Below, piece after piece: positions 56,225 through 64,000 of a stretch of DNA of 64,000 nucleotides. Below the pieces are notes generated by a model that did not search any database, was not told the origin of the DNA, and saw nothing but the letters and a program-made list of their open reading frames with translations. How positions within the stretch are numbered: position 1 is the stretch's first letter; the number at the start of each line of letters is the position of its first letter. A program made the translations under genes and the position numbers. Where the stretch lies: positions 3,844,001 through 3,908,000 of the forward strand of contig NZ_CP082904.1 in the NCBI RefSeq assembly GCF_023517775.1, given 5' to 3'. This stretch comes from Mixta hanseatica. GTDB taxonomy: Bacteria; Pseudomonadota; Gammaproteobacteria; Enterobacterales; Enterobacteriaceae.

Positions 56225-57289
56225 ATGAATATTACGCACGCTTATGCTGCCCAGGATGCGAAATCCAAACTCGCGCCTTTTGACTATAAGCCGCGTGAAT
56301 TGCGCGCACATGATGTACAAATTGAAGTGTTATTTTGCGGCGTTTGCCATTCCGACCTGCATCAGGCTCGCGATGAATGGAATAACACCCTGTTCCCGGT
56401 GGTACCCGGCCATGAAATTGTCGGACGCGTAACCGCCGTCGGCGGCCATACGCAAAAATATAAAGTAGGCGCTCTGGTAGGCGTTGGCTGTATGGTCGAT
56501 TCCTGTCGCACCTGCCCCAGCTGCCAGGAAGGCCTGGAGCAGTATTGCGAAAACGGTATGGTGCCGACCTATAACGGTCAGGATCGCGAAACGCAGGAAG
56601 TGACCTACGGCGGCTACTCCACCAGCATTGTGGTGCATGAAGATTTTGTGCTGCGCGTACCGGAAAACCTCGACCCGGCAGGCGTGGCGCCGCTGCTGTG
56701 CGCAGGTATTACCACTTACTCGCCGCTGCGTCACTGGAACGTCGGCCCGGGCAAAAAAGTGGGTATCGTTGGCCTGGGCGGCCTGGGTCATATGGGCGTG
56801 AAACTGGCGCATGCCATGGGCGCGCATGTGGTACTGTTTACCACTTCCCCTTCGAAAATTGAAGATGGCAAACGCCTGGGCGCCGATGAAGTGGTGGTTT
56901 CTAAAGATCCGCAGCAGATGGCGCAGCACACCAACAGCTTTGACTTTATCCTGAATACCGTCGCGGCTCAGCACGATCTCAACCCGTTTATCAACCTGCT
57001 GAAGCGCGATGGTAACATGACGCTGGTCGGCGCCCCGGAAAACGATCATCCGTCGCCGCACGTATTCGATCTGATTTTCAAACGTCGCAGCGTGGCCGGT
57101 TCGCTGATCGGCGGCATTGCCGAAACCCAGGAGATGCTCGACTTCTGCGGTAAGCACAATATCACTTCCGATATTGAGCTGATCGCCATGAATCAGATTA
57201 ACGAAGCCTATGAACGCATGCTGAAAAGCGATGTGAAATATCGCTTTGTTATCGATATTGATACGCTGCGTCAGGAATCTGCCGCATAA
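56225..57289 (+). CDS. Zinc-dependent alcohol dehydrogenase, YahK/cinnamyl-alcohol type
   Basis: Medium-chain dehydrogenase/reductase that reduces aldehydes with NADPH; 354 residues (E. coli YahK 349). The catalytic zinc ligands lie in CGVCHSDLHQ (Cys near 38) and PGHEIVGRV; the structural zinc cysteines in CMVDSCRTCPSCQEGLEQYC. The cofactor site is GIVGLGGLGHMGVKLAHAMG near 180 followed by FTTSPSK, where serine in place of acid favours NADPH. Substrate is broad in this family. A CACAGGAGACACC ribosome site precedes the ATG. In E. coli this place after uvrA has no such gene, so it is an insertion. Confidence 0.92.
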   Translation: MNITHAYAAQDAKSKLAPFDYKPRELRAHDVQIEVLFCGVCHSDLHQARDEWNNTLFPVVPGHEIVGRVTAVGGHTQKYKVGALVGVGCMVDSCRTCPSCQEGLEQYCENGMVPTYNGQDRETQEVTYGGYSTSIVVHEDFVLRVPENLDPAGVAPLLCAGITTYSPLRHWNVGPGKKVGIVGLGGLGHMGVKLAHAMGAHVVLFTTSPSKIEDGKRLGADEVVVSKDPQQMAQHTNSFDFILNTVAAQHDLNPFINLLKRDGNMTLVGAPENDHPSPHVFDLIFKRRSVAGSLIGGIAETQEMLDFCGKHNITSDIELIAMNQINEAYERMLKSDVKYRFVIDIDTLRQESAA

Positions 57290-57294
57290 CAGCC

Positions 57295-57323
57295 CTGTCG
57301 CTGCGGCTTGTCCGCAGCGACAG
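57295..57323. terminator. Bidirectional terminator between the alcohol dehydrogenase and yjbR
   Basis: A perfect 12-bp stem, CTGTCGCTGCGG with CCGCAGCGACAG and a 5-base loop. It fills the space between two convergent stop codons. Confidence 0.8.
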
Positions 57324-57324
57324 T

Positions 57325-57663
57325 TTAGTGATGACCCGCCGCTTTGGTCGCCAGCGCCTGCTGTAGCGACGCATCGACCAGATAGTAAATCTGCGAATCT
57401 TTCAGGCCGCCATCCAGATAAAGCGTGCTCCAGTGGGATTTATTTAAATGAGCGCTGGGAAAAACGTCGGCATGCTGTTGGCGCAGCAAATCAGCCAGCG
57501 CCGGAGAGGTTTTCAACGATACGGCTGGCCGCCCTTCTGACTCATGCACCATGGCGAATAGCACGCCGTCCGACTGAATTTGCGTTGCCTTCCAGTCATT
57601 GTGAACGCGCTGTTCCGCCCCTTCTTTACTCATGCAGTATGACAACAGATCTGAAGTATTCAT
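57325..57663 (-). CDS. yjbR: YjbR, MmcQ/YjbR (CyaY-like fold) family protein
   Basis: A 112-residue cytoplasmic protein (E. coli YjbR 118) of the MmcQ/YjbR family. Conserved features: SYCMSKEGAEQRVHNDWKAT near the N-terminus, SLKTSPALADLLRQQ, and the NKSHWSTLYLDG block near 74-85. It is thought to bind DNA; the true role is unclear. The ATG at 57663 follows AAGGAGAGTAACA, which is also the end of yjbQ; only two bases separate the two genes, so they are co-translated. Confidence 0.92.
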   Translation of the reverse strand: MNTSDLLSYCMSKEGAEQRVHNDWKATQIQSDGVLFAMVHESEGRPAVSLKTSPALADLLRQQHADVFPSAHLNKSHWSTLYLDGGLKDSQIYYLVDASLQQALATKAAGHH

Positions 57664-57665
57664 TG

Positions 57666-58082
57666 TTACTCTCCTTGCAGCGTGGCGATAATGCGGCGTG
57701 AACCGCCGTGTATGCGATGCTCTCCCAGCCAGATCCCCTGCCATGTGCCTAACACCAGACGCCCGCGGTTAACCGGCAGCAGTAGCGAAACGCCAAGCAA
57801 TGAAGATTTAATATGCGCCGGCATATCATCCGCGCCTTCGTAGTCATGCTGATAAGGCGCGCTTTCCGGCACGTGACGCATAAAGTGCTGCTCCATATCG
57901 CTGCGCACCGTGGGATCGCAATTCTCATTTAACGTCAGAGACGCGGAGGTATGCTGTAGCAACAGATGCAGCAGCCCGGTATTAATTTCACGTAGCACCG
58001 GCAATTGCTCAACAATTTCATCGGTAACCAGGTGAAAGCCGCGCGCTTTCGCGCCCAGCGCCAGGGTCTGTTGATGCCACAT
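57666..58082 (-). CDS. yjbQ: YjbQ, UPF0047 family protein
   Basis: A 138-residue protein, the same length as E. coli YjbQ. Family blocks: [20 protein letters not shown] near 38, [20 protein letters not shown] with conserved His, Glu and Asp, and [12 protein letters not shown] near the end. YjbQ proteins show weak thiamine-phosphate synthase activity, and the fold has a metal-binding cleft. First gene of the yjbQ-yjbR pair, as in E. coli. Confidence 0.95.
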   Translation of the reverse strand: MWHQQTLALGAKARGFHLVTDEIVEQLPVLREINTGLLHLLLQHTSASLTLNENCDPTVRSDMEQHFMRHVPESAPYQHDYEGADDMPAHIKSSLLGVSLLLPVNRGRLVLGTWQGIWLGEHRIHGGSRRIIATLQGE

Positions 58083-58153
58083 AACGCCACACTCCTTTTT
58101 TAAAAGACTTCGTTAAGTGTGCAGCATGTGGCGCAAAGGTAAACCTGCAAAGA

Positions 58154-59353
58154 TTAAAAATTATTTACTGCCGCGAAGGCTTCCGCGACCTGATGAACGT
58201 TGTTGCCATTCAGGCCCGCTACGCACATACGTCCGCTGTGAATCAGGTAAATACCAAATTCTTCACGCAGGCGATCGACCTGTTGGGCGCTCAGTCCGGT
58301 GTAGCTGAACATACCGCGCTGTTTCAGCAGGTAGTCAAAATTCTTGCCCGGCAGCGCGGCGCTGAGGGCGGTAACCAGTGCCTGGCGCATATCCAGAATC
58401 CGCAGGCGCATCGCCTCCACTTCTGCCAGCCAGTTGGCCTTCAGCGCATCATCATTCAGTACGCAGGCCACAACCTGAGCGCCAAAGTTTGGCGGTGAAG
58501 AGTAGTTACGACGCACCGTGGCTTTCAGTTGCCCCTGAACGCGCGCCGCCTCTTCCGCATCCGCACAGACGACCGATAGCCCACCGACGCGCTCGCCATA
58601 CAGCGAGAAGATTTTTGAAAAAGAGTTGCTGACAAGCGCAGAAATACCGGCGGCGGCGATGGCGCGGATAGCGTACGCATCCTCTTCCATACCGGCACCG
58701 AAGCCCTGATAGGCAATATCAAGGAAAGGAATGAGCTGCTGCGCCTGCAGCACTTCCACTACGCGATCCCACTGCGCGTCCGTCAGATCGGCGCCGGTTG
58801 GGTTATGGCAGCAGGGATGCAGCAGTACTACGCTCTGAGCAGGAAGCGTCTTCAGCGTGGCCAGGAAATCATCGAACTTAACCCCATGCGTTTGCGCGTC
58901 ATACCAGGGATAGGTATGTACCTCAAAACCGGCACCCGCAAAGATCGCCACATGGTTTTCCCAGGTCGGATCGCTTACCCACACCTGTGACTGCGGAAAA
59001 TAGCGCTTCAGGAAATCAGCCCCGACTTTCAGCGCGCCGGAGCCGCCCACGGTTTGAATCGTCGCGATGCGTTTTGCCTGCAGCGCCGCGTGCTGCGCGC
59101 CAAACAGCAGAGGGGCAATCGCCTGGCGGTAGCTGACCAGCCCGTCCATCGGCAGATAGAGTGATGCCTGCTGCGGCTGGGCATTCAGGCGCGCTTCCGC
59201 TTCGGCTACCGCCTGCAGCTGCGGGATAATGCCCTGCTCGTTGTAATAGAGGCCAATGCTCAGGTTAACCTTATGCGGGCGCGGATCCTGCCTGAAGGTC
59301 TCCATTAATGTAAGAATCGGATCGCCAGCGTAGGCATCAACTTTCTGAAACAC
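58154..59353 (-). CDS. tyrB: Aromatic-amino-acid aminotransferase TyrB
   Basis: PLP enzyme for the last step of tyrosine and phenylalanine synthesis (also leucine). The protein has 399 residues (E. coli 397). The PLP-binding lysine is in [15 protein letters not shown] near 250; the Asn and Asp ligands are in [15 protein letters not shown] and [10 protein letters not shown]; the substrate Arg lies in [13 protein letters not shown] near the end. In E. coli tyrB is repressed by TyrR; I see no clear TyrR box upstream. In E. coli alr lies between tyrB and dnaB; here it is absent. Confidence 0.95.
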   Translation of the reverse strand: MFQKVDAYAGDPILTLMETFRQDPRPHKVNLSIGLYYNEQGIIPQLQAVAEAEARLNAQPQQASLYLPMDGLVSYRQAIAPLLFGAQHAALQAKRIATIQTVGGSGALKVGADFLKRYFPQSQVWVSDPTWENHVAIFAGAGFEVHTYPWYDAQTHGVKFDDFLATLKTLPAQSVVLLHPCCHNPTGADLTDAQWDRVVEVLQAQQLIPFLDIAYQGFGAGMEEDAYAIRAIAAAGISALVSNSFSKIFSLYGERVGGLSVVCADAEEAARVQGQLKATVRRNYSSPPNFGAQVVACVLNDDALKANWLAEVEAMRLRILDMRQALVTALSAALPGKNFDYLLKQRGMFSYTGLSAQQVDRLREEFGIYLIHSGRMCVAGLNGNNVHQVAEAFAAVNNF

Positions 59354-59631
59354 GGTAAATCTCCATAGTGATAGTGTCGTTTATCAGATCAAATCTCATA
59401 ACGCCGGGACCGGGATTTATCATAATAATCGGTCGTCTTTAGCGTTACCTACAATGTCATATAAAACAGATTCAATAAGTAGGCCTGACGTCGGCGGGCG
59501 ACATGCCTGTCTGGAATAGCGGGGAAGGTTTGCCGCTCTTAATGCATTAATCGTTACAGATAAGCGCAGTTAAGCGGCAAATGTCCAACAGAATTTTTCA
59601 ATCTCTGGCGGGGATGCGCAAAAGACGCGCG

Positions 59632-61038
59632 TTATTCGTCGTCGTATTGCGGCCCGGCATAATTGTCGAAACGCGACCACTGACCGTTAAAGGTCAAACG
59701 CACCGTACCGATTGGGCCATTACGCTGCTTACCGATGATGATCTCGGCGATCCCTTTCAGATCGCTGTTTTCGTGATACACCTCGTCACGATAAATAAAC
59801 ATGATCAGGTCGGCATCCTGCTCGATCGAGCCGGATTCACGCAGATCGGAGTTTACCGGACGTTTATCGGCACGCTGCTCCAGCGAGCGGTTAAGCTGCG
59901 ACAGCGCCACCACCGGCACATTCAGTTCTTTTGCCAGCGCCTTCAGCGAGCGGGAAATCTCAGCGATCTCCAGCGTACGGTTATCGGAAAGCGACGGTAC
60001 GCGCATCAGCTGCAGGTAGTCGATCATGATAAGGCTTAATCCGTTATTTTCACGGAAAATGCGCCGCGCGCGTGAGCGCACTTCCGTCGGCGTCAGGCCG
60101 GAAGAGTCATCGATATAGATGTTCTTTTTCTCCAGCAGCACGCCCATGGTGCCGGAAATCCGCGCCCAGTCTTCATCATCCAGCTGACCAGTACGAATAC
60201 GCGTCTGATCCACGCGTGACAGCGACGCCAGCATACGCATCATAATCTGCTCGCTAGGCATCTCCAGACTAAAAATCAGGACCGGTTTTTCATGCAGCAT
60301 CGCGGCATTTTCGCACAGGTTCATCGCGAAAGTGGTTTTACCCATCGACGGACGCGCCGCCACGATAATCAAGTCCGAACCCTGTAGGCCGGCGGTTTTT
60401 TTATTGAGATCCTGATAGCCGGTATCAACGCCGGTTACGCCGTCATGCGGCTTCTGATAAAGCGACTCGATACGTGAAACCGTCGCTTCAAGGATTTGCT
60501 CAATGTTTTTCGGGCCTTCATCTTTATTGGCGCGCTGCTCGGCGATTTTAAAGACGTTTGATTCGGCAAAATCCAGCAGATCTTCGCTACTGCGTCCTTG
60601 CGGATCGTAACCGGCATCGGCGATCTGGTTCGCTACCGCGATCATCTCGCGTACCACCGCGCGCTCGCGCACGATATCGGCGTAGGCGTTGATGTTCGCC
60701 GCGCTGGGGGTATTTTTTGACAGCTCGGCCAGGTAGGCAAAGCCGCCTACCATATCCAGCTCGCCGCGCTGTTCCAGCGAATCGGAAAGCGTAATCAGGT
60801 CGATGGGCTGGCTGGCTTCCAGCAGACGCTGCATTTCACTGAATATCAGACGATGAGGGCGACTGTAGAAGTCTTCGGCCACCACGCGCTCTGAGACGTT
60901 ATCCCAGCGCTCGTTGTCCAGCATCAACCCGCCCAGCACCGACTGTTCCGCTTCCAGCGAATGGGGCGGTAATTTCAACCCTTCTACCTGGCGATCGCGA
61001 ACCTCGTTGGATTTGTTGGTGGGTTTATTTCCTGCCAT
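59632..61038 (-). CDS. dnaB: Replicative DNA helicase DnaB
   Basis: Hexameric 5'-3' helicase at the replication fork. The protein has 468 residues (E. coli 471). The N-terminal domain (about 20-130, PHSLEAEQSVLGGLMLDNER) binds DnaG; a linker helix follows; the RecA-like domain has Walker A AARPSMGKTTFAMNLCENA near 230, LIFSLEMPSEQIMMRML, Walker B LIMIDYLQLM and an arginine finger region. The ATG at 61038 is used; the frame extends to 61074 without a ribosome site. No intein. Confidence 0.97.
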   Translation of the reverse strand: MAGNKPTNKSNEVRDRQVEGLKLPPHSLEAEQSVLGGLMLDNERWDNVSERVVAEDFYSRPHRLIFSEMQRLLEASQPIDLITLSDSLEQRGELDMVGGFAYLAELSKNTPSAANINAYADIVRERAVVREMIAVANQIADAGYDPQGRSSEDLLDFAESNVFKIAEQRANKDEGPKNIEQILEATVSRIESLYQKPHDGVTGVDTGYQDLNKKTAGLQGSDLIIVAARPSMGKTTFAMNLCENAAMLHEKPVLIFSLEMPSEQIMMRMLASLSRVDQTRIRTGQLDDEDWARISGTMGVLLEKKNIYIDDSSGLTPTEVRSRARRIFRENNGLSLIMIDYLQLMRVPSLSDNRTLEIAEISRSLKALAKELNVPVVALSQLNRSLEQRADKRPVNSDLRESGSIEQDADLIMFIYRDEVYHENSDLKGIAEIIIGKQRNGPIGTVRLTFNGQWSRFDNYAGPQYDDE

Positions 61039-61135
61039 AGTGAATGCAATACCGAATATGTGAGTGACGCGCAAGTATACCCGTTTTTCGCCTGCTTGAC
61101 GTCATGTCGTAACTGGAAAACCGACAGGAGTGGTA

Positions 61136-62119
61136 ATGGCAAAACGTATTCAAATCGCCGAATATGGCGGCCCGGAAACGCTGCAATGGGTTGACTTTAA
61201 CCCCTCCGATCCCGCGGAAAACGAGGTACAGGTAGAAAACAAAGCTATCGGCATCAACTATATCGATACTTACGTGCGCTCCGGGCTGTATCCCGTGCCT
61301 GAACTGCCTTCCGGAATCGGCACCGAGGCCGCCGGCGTGGTGGTCAAGGTCGGCAGCAAGGTGACGGCGATAAAACCCGGCGATCGCGTGGTGTATGCAC
61401 AATCCCCGCTGGGCGCCTACAGTGAAATCCATCATGTGCATCAGGATAAGGTCGCGCTGCTGCCTGATGCCATCTCTTTTGAACAGGCGGCCGCCTCGTT
61501 TTTGAAAGGGCTTACCGTGCATTACCTGCTGCGCCAAACTTATGAAGTGCAGCCGGATGAGATCTTTTTATTTCACGCCGCAGCGGGCGGCGTAGGCCTG
61601 ATCGCCTGTCAGTGGGCGAAGGCGCTCGGCGCGCATTTAATCGGCACGGTAGGCTCGGCGGAAAAAGCGCAGCTGGCCAAAGATCGCGGCGCCTGGGCGA
61701 CCATCAACTATCGTGAAGAGGATATTGCGCAGCGCGTCAGCGAGCTGACCGACGGGAAGAAAGTCCGCGTGGTGTATGATTCGGTGGGCAAGGCGACCTG
61801 GGAAGCCTCGCTTGAGTGCTTACAACGGCGCGGCCTGATGGTGAGCTTCGGCAACGCCTCCGGCCCGGTGACCGGGGTTAATCTGGCGATTCTTAACCAG
61901 AAAGGCTCGCTTTACCTGACACGCCCTTCGCTCAATGGCTATATCACGACGCGGGATGAACTGCAGCGCGCCAGTAACGATCTCTTTTCAATGATTGCCA
62001 GCGGTGCGATTAAGGTGGAAGTCCCGGAGAACCAACGTTTTCCGTTACGCGAGGCGCAGCGCGCCCATACGCAGCTGGAAAGCCGCGCAACGCATGGGTC
62101 CAGCCTGTTGATCCCCTGA
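61136..62119 (+). CDS. qorA: NADPH:quinone oxidoreductase QorA
   Basis: Zinc-free MDR enzyme of the zeta-crystallin type, 327 residues, the same as E. coli QorA. It starts MAKRIQIAEYGGPETLQWVD; the NADPH fold has FHAAAGGVGLIACQWAKALG near 148; YDSVGKATWEASLECLQRRG follows. The ATG at 61136 follows ACAGGAGTGGTA; a GTG two codons earlier is less likely. Divergent from dnaB across 97 bases, as in E. coli. Confidence 0.95.
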   Translation: MAKRIQIAEYGGPETLQWVDFNPSDPAENEVQVENKAIGINYIDTYVRSGLYPVPELPSGIGTEAAGVVVKVGSKVTAIKPGDRVVYAQSPLGAYSEIHHVHQDKVALLPDAISFEQAAASFLKGLTVHYLLRQTYEVQPDEIFLFHAAAGGVGLIACQWAKALGAHLIGTVGSAEKAQLAKDRGAWATINYREEDIAQRVSELTDGKKVRVVYDSVGKATWEASLECLQRRGLMVSFGNASGPVTGVNLAILNQKGSLYLTRPSLNGYITTRDELQRASNDLFSMIASGAIKVEVPENQRFPLREAQRAHTQLESRATHGSSLLIP

Positions 62120-62141
62120 GGCCGCCGCCGTACAAAACAAT

Positions 62142-62175
62142 AAGGGCTTCCCGCAGGAAGCCCTTTTGCTTTTTT
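62142..62175 (+). terminator. Terminator after qorA
   Basis: AAGGGCTTCC pairs perfectly with GGAAGCCCTT around CGCA, followed by TTGC and six T. It is 22 bases past the stop codon. Confidence 0.93.
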
Positions 62176-62398
62176 TAGTTCGCGCTGTTGTAGGGTACAG
62201 CGGCGATAAATTATTTCGACTCAACGAGAAAGAGTCTCGCAGAATTCATAAGTAAAAAATATGTTTAATTGCGAAAAATGGCAAAGCAAAACTTTACTCT
62301 GTGATCCATGCCTCATCTTGACTGAATTTGTCTACCTAACTCCTTGATAAATATCCTGAGAAGGTTTTCTTATCGCGGCTTAACGTTAACAGGCAATA
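62176..62398. other. Spacer between two convergent terminators
   Basis: AT-rich spacer between qorA and dusA terminators. In E. coli the phage-shock gene pspG lies in this place; no PspG-like frame or sigma-54 promoter was seen here. Confidence 0.45.
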
Positions 62399-62429
62399 AA
62401 AAAACCCGTACGGCAGCCGTACGGGTTTT
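62399..62429 (-). terminator. Terminator after dusA
   Basis: A perfect 13-bp stem, AAAACCCGTACGG with CCGTACGGGTTTT and a 3-base loop, with T-rich ends on both strands. It lies 18 bases past the dusA stop. Confidence 0.93.
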
Positions 62430-62446
62430 AACATAATCGAAACAAA

Positions 62447-63493
62447 TCAAGCGCCTGTCGTCATCTTATCTGCGACCAACGATAGCGCTTTTTCTACCAC
62501 CTCAATTCCGGCGCCCGGCTTATGCGCGTTTTCGCTTAAATAACGACGCCACTGCCGCGCTCCGGGAATGCCCTGGAACAGACCCAGCATATGACGCGTG
62601 ACATGGCCGAGGTAAGTTCCCTGCGCCAGTTCTTGCTCGATATACGGGTACATGGCACGCACCACGGCAACCGGATCGGCATCTGGCGCGGCGCTGCCAA
62701 ACAGCACGCGATCCACCTGCGCCAGCAGGCCAGGGTTCTGGTAGGCCTCTCGCCCCATCATAACGCCGTCCAGATGACGAAGGTGTTCCTGCGCCTCCTC
62801 CAGCGTTTTTACTCCGCCGTTGATCGCCATCGTCAACTGGGGAAAATCACGCTTCAACTGATAAACGCGCGGGTAGTCCAGCGGCGGGATCTCACGGTTT
62901 TCCTTCGGGCTAAGGCCGGAAAGCCAGGCTTTACGCGCATGAATAATAAAGGTATCGCAGCCGCCCTGCTGAGCTACCGTACCGATAAAATCACACAGGA
63001 ATTCATAGCTGTCTTGATCGTCGATACCGATGCGCGTTTTCACCGTGACCGGGATAGAAACCACATCGCGCATCGCCTTGATGCAATCCGCCACCAGCGC
63101 CGCTTCGCCCATCAGGCAGGCGCCGAAACGCCCATTCTGTACGCGGTCGGACGGGCAGCCGACATTCAGGTTGATCTCATCGTAGCCACGCGCCTGCGCC
63201 AGCTGCGCGCACTGCGCCAGTGCCACCGGATCGCTGCCGCCCAGCTGCAGGGCAACCGGATGTTCCGCCTCGTTATAGGCCAGATAATCGCCTTTGCCAT
63301 GAATAATGGCACCGGTAGTGACCATTTCGGTATAAAGCAGTGTATTGCGCGTTAGCTGACGATGAAAATAGCGGCAGTGGCGATCGGTCCAGTCGAGCAT
63401 AGGCGCGATGGAAAAGCGCTGAGAAGAAAAAGTCGCGCTATTTTTAGCGGCGCCGTCGTGCTGGGCCGTTGATAATTCTGAGTTTTGAGACAT
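62447..63493 (-). CDS. dusA: tRNA-dihydrouridine(20/20a) synthase DusA
   Basis: FMN and NADPH enzyme that reduces uridine 20 and 20a in the D-loop of tRNA. The protein has 348 residues (E. coli DusA 330-345 depending on the start). The barrel starts at [20 protein letters not shown] near 27. The catalytic cysteine is in [20 protein letters not shown] near 111; the tRNA/FMN region includes [20 protein letters not shown] and [13 protein letters not shown]. The first 25 residues ([19 protein letters not shown]) are not conserved, so the true start could be later, but no other good ATG with a ribosome site is seen. Confidence 0.96.
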   Translation of the reverse strand: MSQNSELSTAQHDGAAKNSATFSSQRFSIAPMLDWTDRHCRYFHRQLTRNTLLYTEMVTTGAIIHGKGDYLAYNEAEHPVALQLGGSDPVALAQCAQLAQARGYDEINLNVGCPSDRVQNGRFGACLMGEAALVADCIKAMRDVVSIPVTVKTRIGIDDQDSYEFLCDFIGTVAQQGGCDTFIIHARKAWLSGLSPKENREIPPLDYPRVYQLKRDFPQLTMAINGGVKTLEEAQEHLRHLDGVMMGREAYQNPGLLAQVDRVLFGSAAPDADPVAVVRAMYPYIEQELAQGTYLGHVTRHMLGLFQGIPGARQWRRYLSENAHKPGAGIEVVEKALSLVADKMTTGA

Positions 63494-63853
63494 TTTTTAA
63501 CTTTTGATGTTTCGGTTCTCTGCCAGCCTGCGGCAGGAACGGAGGAAAGAGCAGCATAAAAGATGGCCTATTATAACATAGCGCTGGGCCAGGCGCGTAG
63601 AGGACGTATAGCGCTATCGCTGTACTGAGGGCGTCAGGGAACGTCGCACAGGAAAGCCGCGCCGGACGCCGGGCAGCCTGAAAGTAGTATTGATCTGATA
63701 CCCTGGCAGTTCGATGAATCGGGCTGTTTCACTGCGTGCTGAAGTACTCTGCCCCGGCCTCATAACATCAGCCAGGCGGAAGCAGGACCGCAGTAAAAGA
63801 ACGGTGGTCCCGCCAGGTAAAGCGTGCCGTTTCCGGCGCAGCTTGTGGTTTTA
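63494..63853. other. Spacer between dusA and the outer-membrane protein gene
   Basis: 360 bases without a credible gene. The left part should contain the dusA promoter (AT-rich near 63560-63580). Nothing else was recognised. Confidence 0.45.
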
Positions 63854-64000
63854 TCAGAAAGAGAAGCCCAGCTGCGCCATCGCGCCCCAGGTTTCGTCTT
63901 CCCCGACTGAGCCCGCCAGATCAAGATGAACACGGTTGTTAAACGGTGAAATGCCAAAACCGGCGCTAACAACGTTGCTATCGTTAGATTTCATATCAGC
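63854..64000 (-). CDS. C-terminus of an outer-membrane beta-barrel protein (start beyond window)
   Basis: The last 48 codons of a gene that enters from the right edge. They read as alternating hydrophobic/polar strands (SNVVSAGFGIS; NRVHLDLAGSVG; TWGAMAQLGFSF) and end in Phe after a final amphipathic strand, the Bam-recognised signature of outer-membrane barrels. It might be a YfaZ-like or similar small porin; this part is too short to say. The stop is TGA at 63854-63856. Confidence 0.65.
   Translation of the reverse strand, partial: ADMKSNDSNVVSAGFGISPFNNRVHLDLAGSVGEDETWGAMAQLGFSF

Noticed and set aside
62591..63355. Plus-strand open frame of 254 codons
   Set aside because: Antisense to dusA; the dusA product has complete family motifs.

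Overview
The window is a chromosomal segment of an enterobacterium, most probably Erwiniaceae (Pantoea, Mixta or Erwinia type). The order dusA - qorA - dnaB - tyrB - yjbQ - yjbR - uvrA / ssb and yjcB - soxS / soxR - ghxP - yjcE - actP - yjcH - acs - gltP is the order of the 91-92 min region of the E. coli chromosome. Several E. coli members (alr, aphA, pspG, pdeC, nrf) are not seen, and blocks of accessory genes are inserted. The family-level assignment is inference from gene content.

Left part (1-15.4 kb), accessory. A three-subunit periplasmic gluconate 2-dehydrogenase-type operon sits behind a perfect GntR-like palindrome. Next comes an AT-rich pocket holding a microcin-like gene with a double-glycine-type leader, preceded by an overlapping membrane (immunity-like) ORF and followed by a terminator; the microcin-like frame is broken at a run of eight G. 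The peptide-antibiotic importer gene sbmA lies just beside it. A two-gene toxin-antitoxin-like operon follows, with a 14-bp palindrome built into its promoter. Then come an ATP-dependent dihydroxyacetone kinase, an orphan 2-isopropylmalate synthase, an AraC regulator, the aerotaxis receptor aer, murQ and gltP.

Middle-left (15.9-29.6 kb), mostly conserved backbone: acetate scavenging (acs-yjcH-actP), a CidA/CidB pair with a LysR regulator, the antiporter yjcE, the purine permease ghxP, a glutathione transferase, the soxR/soxS redox pair with a perfect SoxR site, a DgcN-like diguanylate cyclase where E. coli has the phosphodiesterase gene pdeC, and yjcB.

Middle-right (29.6-52.3 kb) is a 22-kb accessory block between yjcB and ssb. 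It contains an orphan flippase plus ATP-grasp pair, a truncated IS3-type transposase ORF, a gene-poor AT-rich stretch, an AraC/EamA exporter pair, a chemoreceptor, a melibiose module (AraC regulator, melA, melB), a complete sucrose PTS regulon (scrK, scrYAB, scrR) with visible ScrR operators, a Pit phosphate transporter, a small acidic protein, and a UvrD-like helicase interrupted by one in-frame stop codon.

Right part (52.3-64 kb) is backbone for DNA maintenance and metabolism: ssb, LexA-box-controlled uvrA, a zinc alcohol dehydrogenase, yjbR, yjbQ, tyrB, dnaB, qorA and dusA. The window ends inside an outer-membrane beta-barrel gene. No rRNA, tRNA or CRISPR array was seen.
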